This document shows positions 9,422-15,488 of a DNA stretch of 18,125 nt, piece after piece. The position numbers and the translations under genes are program-made. The notes beneath the pieces are model-generated. The model was not told where the DNA came from. It saw nothing but the letters and a program-made list of their open reading frames with translations, and made no database searches. Source of the stretch: an uncultured Gammaproteobacteria bacterium (GTDB taxonomy: Bacteria > Pseudomonadota > Gammaproteobacteria > PS1 > Thioglobaceae); assembly GCA_913044155.1 (NCBI GenBank), contig CAJWNF010000001.1:1-18125 (forward strand), written 5' to 3'. Each line of letters starts with the position of its first letter. Position 1 is the first letter of the stretch.

Positions 9422-10393
9422 ATGCAGAATTTTGGACAAATTCGAGACCTTATGAAGGTCGATATGAAAAAAGTCGACGACATACTGACCAGTCGTCTAG
9501 ATACAGACGTCGATCTGATAAATCAGATGAGCCACCATATCGTCACATCTGGAGGTAAGCGCCTAAGGCCATTACTATTACTGCTATGTGCAAAAGCAAC
9601 AAACTACGAGGGAAAACATCATTACCCTTTAGCGGTAGTTATCGAACTCATACATACAGCGACACTTCTTCATGATGACGTAGTAGATGGATCAAATACT
9701 CGACGAGGCGGGGATAGCGCAAATGAAATATGGGGTAACGCCGCTAGTGTTCTTGTGGGTGACTTTCTTTACTCTAGAGCATTTGAAATTATGGTGGAAC
9801 CTGATTCAATGAAAATAATGAGGATCTTGTCAAAAGCAACAAACAAGATTGCTGAAGGCGAAGTTCTGCAGCTATTGAACATTAGGAATACTGATATTTC
9901 GCAGTCGGAGTACTATGGAGTAATTGAAAGAAAAACTGCTTGTTTATTTGAGTCCGCTTGTCAAATTGGTGCAATTCTCTCGAATGCCCCAAAAAAGACT
10001 GTTAAGGCTCTGGGTGACTATGGTTTACACTTAGGTAATGCATTTCAAATAATTGATGATGTACTTGACTATGAATCAAGCGCTGAAATTATAGGTAAAG
10101 AAGTTGGCGACGATTTAGCTGAAGGTAAAATTACTTTACCGATGATTTATGCACTTGAAAAAACTTCTGGAGCGAAAAACAAATTTCTCAAAACTGCAAT
10201 CAAGGACCATAGTAAATCAAAAATCAACGATATAGTTACCATTATGACCGATATTAAGGCTTTTGAATTCACAAGAATGATAGCAGAGAATGAATCAAAT
10301 AAAGCTCTAAAATCGTTAGAAAATATTCCTAAATCTGATTATCAAAAAGCTCTAAGTTTGCTCTGTGAATTATCACTAAATAGAAAAAGTTAA
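9422..10393 (+). CDS. ispB: Octaprenyl diphosphate synthase (trans-polyprenyl synthase)
   Basis: IspB extends farnesyl diphosphate with isopentenyl diphosphate to make the polyprenyl side chain of ubiquinone or menaquinone. The protein has 323 residues, the same as E. coli IspB, and aligns to it end to end by eye. The first aspartate-rich motif is LLHDDVVDGSNTRRG (DDVVD at 85-89) and the second is IIDDVLDYES (DDVLD at 212-216). SGGKRLRP (43-50), FGNAASVLVGDF-like WGNAASVLVGDFLYSRAF (104-121) and GEVLQL (146-151) are also characteristic. Chain length cannot be read reliably; octaprenyl is taken from the closeness to IspB. It starts six bases after the rlmE stop without an obvious ribosome binding site and is followed by dinG after nine bases. 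Confidence 0.94.
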   Translation: MQNFGQIRDLMKVDMKKVDDILTSRLDTDVDLINQMSHHIVTSGGKRLRPLLLLLCAKATNYEGKHHYPLAVVIELIHTATLLHDDVVDGSNTRRGGDSANEIWGNAASVLVGDFLYSRAFEIMVEPDSMKIMRILSKATNKIAEGEVLQLLNIRNTDISQSEYYGVIERKTACLFESACQIGAILSNAPKKTVKALGDYGLHLGNAFQIIDDVLDYESSAEIIGKEVGDDLAEGKITLPMIYALEKTSGAKNKFLKTAIKDHSKSKINDIVTIMTDIKAFEFTRMIAENESNKALKSLENIPKSDYQKALSLLCELSLNRKS

Positions 10394-10402
10394 GCTGATT
10401 AA

Positions 10403-12460
10403 ATGCTTGATGCGGCAATAAAAAATCAAATTCGCTCTTCATTTGAGGCGGCAAAGAAAGAATTATCTGATTTCAATAACCGCTCTTCTCAAAATGTAAT
10501 GATTGCCGAGATAGCGAAAACACTATCAAGGGAATACCCAGACTTAAATCCGATTATTTGCGTCGAAGCACCTACTGGAACAGGAAAAACGCTTGCATAT
10601 TTAATTGGCACCTTGCCAATCGCCTTGAAAAATAATAAAAAATTAATTATCGCCAGTGCGAACATTGCTTTGCAAGAGCAAATCCTATACAAAGATATTA
10701 TTGAAGCAAAAAAGTACTTGGTTGTTGATTTTAAATACGCTTTAGCTAAAGGTCGTTCTCGCTATGTATGTATTCGTAACCTAATAAATCTTACTGATGA
10801 AAACTCAGGCAGCCAATCTATGTTCGAAGACTCTCTACTTTGGAACTCGCCGCCGAGTCAAAATCAACTCGACAAAATGCATGAAATGACAGATGACTAT
10901 TCTACAGCGCGATGGAATGGAGAAATTGATAGCCTAGAAAGCCCTCCAGAAGAAGTTTTATGGCAAAAAATCGCTTGTAATCGTTTTACCTGCAATGCAA
11001 AGAATTGTGAATTTTATAGTGACTGCGCTTTCTTTAAAGCACGAAAAAAGATTTCCCGGGCAGATGTTATTATCGCTAATCACGACCTTGTTCTGGCAGA
11101 TATATTTAGTGGGAACTCAATACTTCCAGATGTAGAGGATTGTTTTTTTATATTCGACGAGGCGCATCATTTTTCCCAGAAAGCTTTGTCACATTTTTCG
11201 ATTGGCGCTAGCACTGAATTTATAAAAACATCAATCCAACAAACCCAGAGCACAATTGACCAAATAGCAAAAGCTACCCAGCAAGAAAAATCCAAGAATT
11301 TCGTTAACAATGTTGTTAACGCAATCAATGATCTAACAGAAACTTTGTTGGATATAGAATATCAAGATGACATTCATCTTTTTAGCATTGTTAGGGTTCC
11401 AAGCGATATTTTAAATCTAGTAAACATAGTACTTAAACTTATTAATACAGCATTCGATGATTTTTATGATCAAAAAGATGCATGGCAGTCTTATATAAAA
11501 AGACACACTGTAGAGCAAAATACAGTCGACAACTTAAATAACATTATTGGACTAAATGAACAAAACTTGTCCTCCATTATCCAAGTTTTAAGTGCGTTTA
11601 CACAAAAACATAACTCTTCGAAACCGCCTGTCAGTCAATGGATAGAGAGATCAAATTTATCAACTAGAAAGTTTAACTTTCATATAAATTCAGCAAAAAT
11701 TGATGTCTCGGAACATTTGAACAAACTGATTTGGCTGAATGCGGCAGGCATTGTATTGACATCTGCGACCTTAACTTCACTCAATAGTTTTGATAGATTT
11801 AATCAGCAACTTGGCTTAAACAATAATGAAAATAAATACTTGCGACTACCTTCGCCTTTTAATTTTAAGTCGGTAGATTTCATTGTTGCCAATATGAAGA
11901 CGAGCCCTAAAGATATCTATGAACATACTCAAGAACTTGCTAGTGAACTAAATAAACGTATTGATCAGAAATCTGCAACACTAGTGCTATTTGCTTCAAA
12001 CAATCAAATGCAAATGGTTGCTGATATTCTTGAGCCTTCATTAAATTGCCAATTACTAGTGCAAGGAGAATTCAGTAAAAAGCGTATCCTAGAAAAACAT
12101 CTTGAAAGGCGTGACAAAAATAAGGGAAGTGTAATATTTGGCTTAGACAGTTTTGCTGAAGGAGTTGACCTTAAGGGAGATAATCTAAATCATGTAATGA
12201 TTGCGAAGCTTCGATTTAGTGTTCCAACCTCGCCAATTGAAAAAACCACTCAATCGTATCTTGAATCTTTAAACAGAAATCCATTTCTGGAAATTGCTTT
12301 GCCTGACGCATCATTGAGACTTGTACAGGCTTGTGGCAGATTGATTAGGTCTGAGACTGATACAGGCAAAATTAGTATATTTGACAATCGATTAAAAACC
12401 AAATATTACGGCAAACGATTACTGGATGCACTTCCAGGATACAACATCATTATTGAATGA
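10403..12460 (+). CDS. dinG: ATP-dependent DNA helicase DinG (iron-sulfur, XPD-like superfamily 2)
   Basis: DinG is a 5'-to-3' DNA helicase of the XPD family that resolves R-loops, G-quadruplexes and D-loops during repair. The 685-residue protein is slightly shorter than the 716 of E. coli, mainly because it lacks the basic carboxy-terminal tail. Walker A is APTGTGKT (56-63), and Walker B is FDEAHH with the DEAH box at 252-255. The iron-sulfur ligands are probably Cys123 (RYVCIRN) plus three of Cys192, Cys197, Cys202 and Cys208 in the segment ACNRFTCNAKNCEFYSDCAFF. Motif Ia (IASANIALQEQI), ANHDLVLAD, VLTSATLTSLNSF, GLDSFAEGVDLKGD and the arginine-rich QACGRLIRSETD near the end follow the E. 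coli order. It starts nine bases after ispB. Its stop codon sits in the loop of a possible terminator hairpin. No LexA box is visible, as expected if it is transcribed from upstream of rlmE. Confidence 0.96.
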   Translation: MLDAAIKNQIRSSFEAAKKELSDFNNRSSQNVMIAEIAKTLSREYPDLNPIICVEAPTGTGKTLAYLIGTLPIALKNNKKLIIASANIALQEQILYKDIIEAKKYLVVDFKYALAKGRSRYVCIRNLINLTDENSGSQSMFEDSLLWNSPPSQNQLDKMHEMTDDYSTARWNGEIDSLESPPEEVLWQKIACNRFTCNAKNCEFYSDCAFFKARKKISRADVIIANHDLVLADIFSGNSILPDVEDCFFIFDEAHHFSQKALSHFSIGASTEFIKTSIQQTQSTIDQIAKATQQEKSKNFVNNVVNAINDLTETLLDIEYQDDIHLFSIVRVPSDILNLVNIVLKLINTAFDDFYDQKDAWQSYIKRHTVEQNTVDNLNNIIGLNEQNLSSIIQVLSAFTQKHNSSKPPVSQWIERSNLSTRKFNFHINSAKIDVSEHLNKLIWLNAAGIVLTSATLTSLNSFDRFNQQLGLNNNENKYLRLPSPFNFKSVDFIVANMKTSPKDIYEHTQELASELNKRIDQKSATLVLFASNNQMQMVADILEPSLNCQLLVQGEFSKKRILEKHLERRDKNKGSVIFGLDSFAEGVDLKGDNLNHVMIAKLRFSVPTSPIEKTTQSYLESLNRNPFLEIALPDASLRLVQACGRLIRSETDTGKISIFDNRLKTKYYGKRLLDALPGYNIIIE

Positions 12461-12472
12461 TTTTTTCAATAA
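12450..12472 (+). terminator. Possible weak terminator hairpin after dinG
   Basis: TTATTGAA at 12450-12457 pairs perfectly with TTCAATAA at 12465-12472 across a seven-base loop that contains the dinG stop codon. The stem is only 8 bp and AT-rich, and the T-rich stretch after it is short, so termination would be weak. Confidence 0.3.
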
Positions 12473-12561
12473 ACTAATTTTTATCAACCTTAAAACTTAC
12501 TTCATTACAAAGTTAATTAATAAAAACATTTTCTTTAATAAAAAAGCTTGTTAATGGAAAT

Positions 12562-12573
12562 AAGACATGTCTT
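12562..12573. repeat. Perfect 12-bp palindrome upstream of the CDF transporter gene
   Basis: AAGACATGTCTT reads the same on both strands and lies 51 bases before the TTG start, just upstream of TAAAAT (12587-12592) and TACAAT (12592-12597), either of which could be a -10 element. The placement would suit a dimeric regulator near the -35 region. It does not look like the Fur or Zur consensus I know, and a palindrome this size can occur by chance. Confidence 0.3.
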
Positions 12574-12623
12574 CAAATAGATAACATAAAATACAATAGT
12601 AATGATTTATATATCAAAAAAAA

Positions 12624-13757
12624 TTGAAATCAAGTAAACGCAAACAGGAAGGCCAAAAAATTTCAGTCATTGGTGGTGCTATTAATTTAGTGCTATCTAT
12701 CATTAAAGTTACTGTTGGTTTTTTGGGTAATTCTGGCGCCATGATTGCAGACGGCATACACTCTCTGTCAGATCTACTTTCAGATTGGGTTGTTTGGTAC
12801 GCTTCAAAACATGCTAATGAAGGACCAGATGAAGAGCACCCTTATGGACATGAACGCTTTGAAACAGTAGCTACATTAGGGTTAAGTATTTTTCTTGCAA
12901 TTGTCGGCTCAGGGATTATTTTTGACGCAACGGATAGATTATTTAGTGCCGAACCACTTAATCATGGTAGTTGGCTTATCTCAATTGCAATTATCTCCAT
13001 TATTAGTAAAGAGCTTCTTTACTGGTACACTATTTTTGTTGCCAACAAGATTAAATCTCAAATGCTAAAGGCAAATGCCTGGCATCATCGCTCAGATGCT
13101 TTCTCTTCTGTTGTTGTTTTGTTGGGTATCATCGGAGCCATTAATGGTCATTACTACCTTGATAGCTTAGCGGCAATTATAGTTGGCTTGTTGATTATTT
13201 ATATAGGCTGGAAGTTAGGCTTTAGCGCAACCAAAGAATTAGTTGATACATCAATTGGCGCTGAAGATACTGAAAAACTACTGTCTGAACTATCAAAAAT
13301 CAAAGGGGTTAGTCGCATTCACTCTCTAAGAACAAGACAGATTGGTCACAAGAAATCAGCCGACGTCCATGTTCAAGTAAGTCCATTTTTGTCAGTTAGC
13401 GAGGGTCATATTATTTCTGTAAGTGTTGAGCGTGTTGCAAAAGAATGTGTTGAAGAACTTGACGATGTCATCGTTCATATCGATCCAGAAGATGACGAAT
13501 CGCACAAACCTTATAGAAACCTCCCTGAAAGAGCAGAAGCCTTAAAAATCATTCAACAAAGTTTAAAGTTAGAAAATTGTAAATATAGTATAGATCGAAC
13601 TCAACTGCATTATCTTGACGGTGAAATTCTGGTTGATTTTTTCTTATCAATCGACTACCTAGCAGAAAATGAAGCTGACGAGATACTGTCTCAATTCTCA
13701 AGTATTGTTGGAAAGCTACCTGGATTTGGAGAAGTTAAGATATATTTCGGCAAGTAA
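12624..13757 (+). CDS. Cation diffusion facilitator family metal transporter with extended carboxy-terminal region
   Basis: CDF transporters export divalent metals (Zn, Fe, Mn, Cd) from the cytoplasm as proton-driven dimers. Six membrane segments can be traced between residues 13 and 203. The metal site uses H46 and D50 in TM2 (IADGIHSLSDLLSD) and H154 and D158 in TM5 (AWHHRSDAFSS). This HD-HD set differs from the DD-HD of E. coli FieF/YiiP and is usual in zinc-selective members. HPYGHERFE (72-80) is the family signature after TM2. A ferredoxin-like cytoplasmic domain (about 210-295, with RIHSLRTRQIGHKKSADVHVQ) is normal, but about 80 further residues follow, making 377 against about 300 in FieF; this tail has a strand pattern that could be a second small domain. 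The start is a TTG at 12624 with no ribosome binding site; an in-frame TGA at 12603 and the need for TM1 leave no ATG. Confidence 0.92.
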   Translation: MKSSKRKQEGQKISVIGGAINLVLSIIKVTVGFLGNSGAMIADGIHSLSDLLSDWVVWYASKHANEGPDEEHPYGHERFETVATLGLSIFLAIVGSGIIFDATDRLFSAEPLNHGSWLISIAIISIISKELLYWYTIFVANKIKSQMLKANAWHHRSDAFSSVVVLLGIIGAINGHYYLDSLAAIIVGLLIIYIGWKLGFSATKELVDTSIGAEDTEKLLSELSKIKGVSRIHSLRTRQIGHKKSADVHVQVSPFLSVSEGHIISVSVERVAKECVEELDDVIVHIDPEDDESHKPYRNLPERAEALKIIQQSLKLENCKYSIDRTQLHYLDGEILVDFFLSIDYLAENEADEILSQFSSIVGKLPGFGEVKIYFGK

Positions 13758-13776
13758 ATTGTTAAATCAATAAAAT

Positions 13777-14247
13777 TTATAAAGAATGATATGCATGGCA
13801 TATAGCCCCTGCTAGTGCATCTGCAGCATCAGTTTGAGGAGCCTTATTGAGTTTTAGCAGGCGCTGAACCATAAATGAAACCTGATCTTTGCTGGCATGA
13901 CCTTTACCAACAATTGTTTTTTTTATTTGATTTGGGCTATAGTCAACAATCGGTATTTCTTGCATTCCAACCGCTGAAATAATTGCACCTCTCGCAGTAC
14001 CAAGTTTGATTGCCGCATCAGGATTGGGCCTATCTGGACGCATAAAAGCTCTCTCAATGACCACAATATCAATCTGATTATTCTCAAGAATCTCCTTAAT
14101 GCCTAAAAAAATCGTGACTACTCGCTCATTGAATTCGCCTTTTGTACGAATACAGCCACTATTTATATAAGTAAAATTAAGTTTGTTAGCTGATATAAGG
14201 CCAAAACCGGTAATTCTAGAGCCTGGATCAATTCCAAGTATATTCAT
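13777..14247 (-). CDS. ruvC: Holliday junction resolvase RuvC
   Basis: RuvC is the dimeric endonuclease that cuts Holliday junctions delivered by RuvAB. The 156-residue protein keeps the four acidic catalytic residues of the RNase H-like fold: Asp7 (LGIDPGSRITGFG), Glu65 (VVIERAFM), Asp140 and Asp143 (TDAADALAGAICHA). Between Glu65 and the KLGTARG helix it reads RAFMRPDRPNPDAAI, about three residues longer and more proline-rich than the E. coli equivalent QVFMAKNADSAL; this is the junction-facing region. The carboxy end lacks the tail seen in E. coli (173 residues). The ATG at 14247 is fixed by Asp7. There is no ribosome binding site; a TGATACAAT promoter-like element ends six bases before the ATG. 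It stands alone, convergent with the CDF gene (19-base gap) and divergent from the thioredoxin gene, without ruvA or ruvB beside it. Confidence 0.95.
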   Translation of the reverse strand: MNILGIDPGSRITGFGLISANKLNFTYINSGCIRTKGEFNERVVTIFLGIKEILENNQIDIVVIERAFMRPDRPNPDAAIKLGTARGAIISAVGMQEIPIVDYSPNQIKKTIVGKGHASKDQVSFMVQRLLKLNKAPQTDAADALAGAICHAYHSL

Positions 14248-14253
14248 AACATT

Positions 14254-14262
14254 ATTGTATCA
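14254..14262 (-). promoter_or_regulatory. Candidate extended -10 promoter of ruvC, placed for a leaderless transcript
   Basis: On the minus strand this reads TGATACAAT, an extended -10 (TGn plus TACAAT, five of six to consensus). Only six bases separate it from the ruvC ATG, so transcription would start at about the first base of the start codon. A matching -35 is not seen, which extended -10 promoters tolerate. Confidence 0.35.
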
Positions 14263-14300
14263 TCTGTAGAAAAAATGAACTGATATGTTAACCATATAGT

Positions 14301-14306
14301 TATAAT
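14301..14306 (+). promoter_or_regulatory. Candidate -10 element of the thioredoxin gene
   Basis: A perfect TATAAT lies 29 bases before the ATG at 14336, leaving a leader of about 22 bases that contains the ribosome binding site GGGAG (14322-14326). The expected -35 position does not match the consensus, so confidence is moderate. Confidence 0.4.
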
Positions 14307-14335
14307 CATTTTCTATTTTATGGGAGAAAAAATTC

Positions 14336-14701
14336 ATGGCAGTAGTAGAACTTAGTGAATCAAATTTTGATGAAACAATCTCGAATAATGATATTGTTAT
14401 TTTAGATTTCTGGGCTCCATGGTGTGGACCATGCATGCAGTTTGCTCCTACATTTGAAGAAACTTCAAACAAGGTTGATGGAGTTACTTTCGCCAAAGTT
14501 AACACTGAAAATGAGCAAGCATTAGGCGCCCATTTTGGAATAAGATCGATTCCAACTTTGATGATTTTTCGTGAAGGAATTAGTATCTTTTCTCAGGCCG
14601 GCACTCTTTCAGGCAAAGATCTCGAGGGTCTCTTAGAAAAGGCTAAAAAACTTGATATGAACGAAATAAGAAAAGAAATCGAGGCTAGGCCTAACCAATG
14701 A
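14336..14701 (+). CDS. Thioredoxin-like protein (single thioredoxin domain)
   Basis: Thioredoxins reduce disulfides in cytoplasmic proteins with electrons from thioredoxin reductase. The 121-residue protein is one thioredoxin fold with no signal peptide: FDETISNNDIVILDFWAPWCGPC carries the active site WCGPC (Cys30, Cys33), preceded by the buried aspartate of LDFW, and the cis-proline loop is RSIPTLMIF. It is about 12 residues longer than E. coli TrxA, with a charged carboxy-terminal helix (KKLDMNEIRKEIEARPNQ). Position 34 is Met where TrxA has Lys, so it may be a secondary thioredoxin and not the main TrxA. GGGAG at 14322-14326, nine bases upstream, supports the start. It diverges from ruvC, and its last 11 bases overlap the tail of the convergent ArsC-like gene. 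Confidence 0.92.
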   Translation: MAVVELSESNFDETISNNDIVILDFWAPWCGPCMQFAPTFEETSNKVDGVTFAKVNTENEQALGAHFGIRSIPTLMIFREGISIFSQAGTLSGKDLEGLLEKAKKLDMNEIRKEIEARPNQ

Positions 14702-15032
14702 TTGTTGCATATTTTTTTTCACTAAAACCCACCAATACTTCATCTTCAGATATTAAGACTGGTCGCTTTATTAGTGTTGGATAATTCAATACCAAGTCAT
14801 AATTGATATTCTTTTTCTGTTTCTCGGATAAAGAACGATAGGTTGTTGAACGTCTATTTATAAGATTTTCCCAACCAACTATACTAACAATGGTTTGGAG
14901 TTTTTCTAAAGAAATAGGGTTTTTTCTATAATCAATAAACTGGTATCTAATATCGTTAACATCTAAATACTTAATTGCTTTTCTTACAGTGTCACAATTT
15001 CTTATTCCATAAAGTTTGATATCTTTATTCAT
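14691..15032 (-). CDS. ArsC/Spx-family protein, YffB-like
   Basis: This 113-residue protein belongs to the ArsC-related thioredoxin-fold family. The amino end LYGIRNCDTVRKAIKYL has the single active-site Cys13, DYRKNP follows in strand two, and the middle GWENLINRRSTTYRSLSE and the later LIKRPVLI match the YffB branch as I remember it. Members resemble glutathione-dependent arsenate reductases, but an arsenate role is not established for YffB, and nothing nearby (no arsR or arsB) points to arsenic. Function therefore remains open, possibly a thiol reductase. The ATG at 15032 lies seven bases after the dtd stop, so it is the last gene of a glyS-dtd-arsC-like run. It overlaps the thioredoxin gene tail-to-tail by 11 bases. 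Confidence 0.88.
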   Translation of the reverse strand: MNKDIKLYGIRNCDTVRKAIKYLDVNDIRYQFIDYRKNPISLEKLQTIVSIVGWENLINRRSTTYRSLSEKQKKNINYDLVLNYPTLIKRPVLISEDEVLVGFSEKKYATIIG

Positions 15033-15039
15033 GATAAGT

Positions 15040-15477
15040 CTAGCATTTCAGTAAAAATGTAACGGGACCATCGTTGACCAAAGCAACCTTCATATTTGCA
15101 GCAAAAATGCCTTTTTCAACTTTAGTGTTTGATAATTCAAATTTTTCAATCATGTGGTTATAGATAATTTCTGCTTCTTGAGGAGATTTGGCAGTTGAAA
15201 AACCAGCTCTTGTGCCGTTATTTGTTTCTGCAGCAAGGGTAAATTGGGAAACTACCAGAATCTCGCCTTCGATATCACCTACATTCAAGTTCATCTTGCC
15301 TTTGGTGTCAGAAAAAACCCTATAGGAGAGAATTTTGTTAACCATTTTATCTGCTATTAATCGGTCGTCATTTTTTTCAATACCGACAAATACAAGTAAC
15401 CCTTTGTCGATTTCACCAACAATTTCTCCTTCTACTTCAACATGAGCAGAAGATACTCTTTGTATTAATGCTTTCAT
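15040..15477 (-). CDS. dtd: D-aminoacyl-tRNA deacylase
   Basis: Dtd is a cytoplasmic RNA-based proofreader that hydrolyses D-aminoacyl-tRNAs and also glycine mischarged onto tRNA-Ala. The 145-residue length is the family norm. The amino end MKALIQRVSSAHVEVEGE is typical, and the two active-site signatures are SQFTLAA (77-83) and NDGPVT (135-140), the latter holding the cross-subunit Gly-cisPro that excludes L-amino acids. The ATG at 15477 is the natural start. It follows the glyS stop by 11 bases and precedes the ArsC-like gene by seven, so all three are likely cotranscribed. Pairing with glycyl-tRNA synthetase fits its known handling of glycyl-tRNAs, though the link here is by position only. 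Confidence 0.96.
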   Translation of the reverse strand: MKALIQRVSSAHVEVEGEIVGEIDKGLLVFVGIEKNDDRLIADKMVNKILSYRVFSDTKGKMNLNVGDIEGEILVVSQFTLAAETNNGTRAGFSTAKSPQEAEIIYNHMIEKFELSNTKVEKGIFAANMKVALVNDGPVTFLLKC

Positions 15478-15488
15478 AGTCTTTGTGT

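Noticed and set aside
12473..12623. Small RNA or small gene in the gap between dinG and the CDF gene
   Set aside because: Apart from the hairpin and palindrome listed, it is simple AT-rich DNA with no frame carrying a ribosome binding site and no stable fold.
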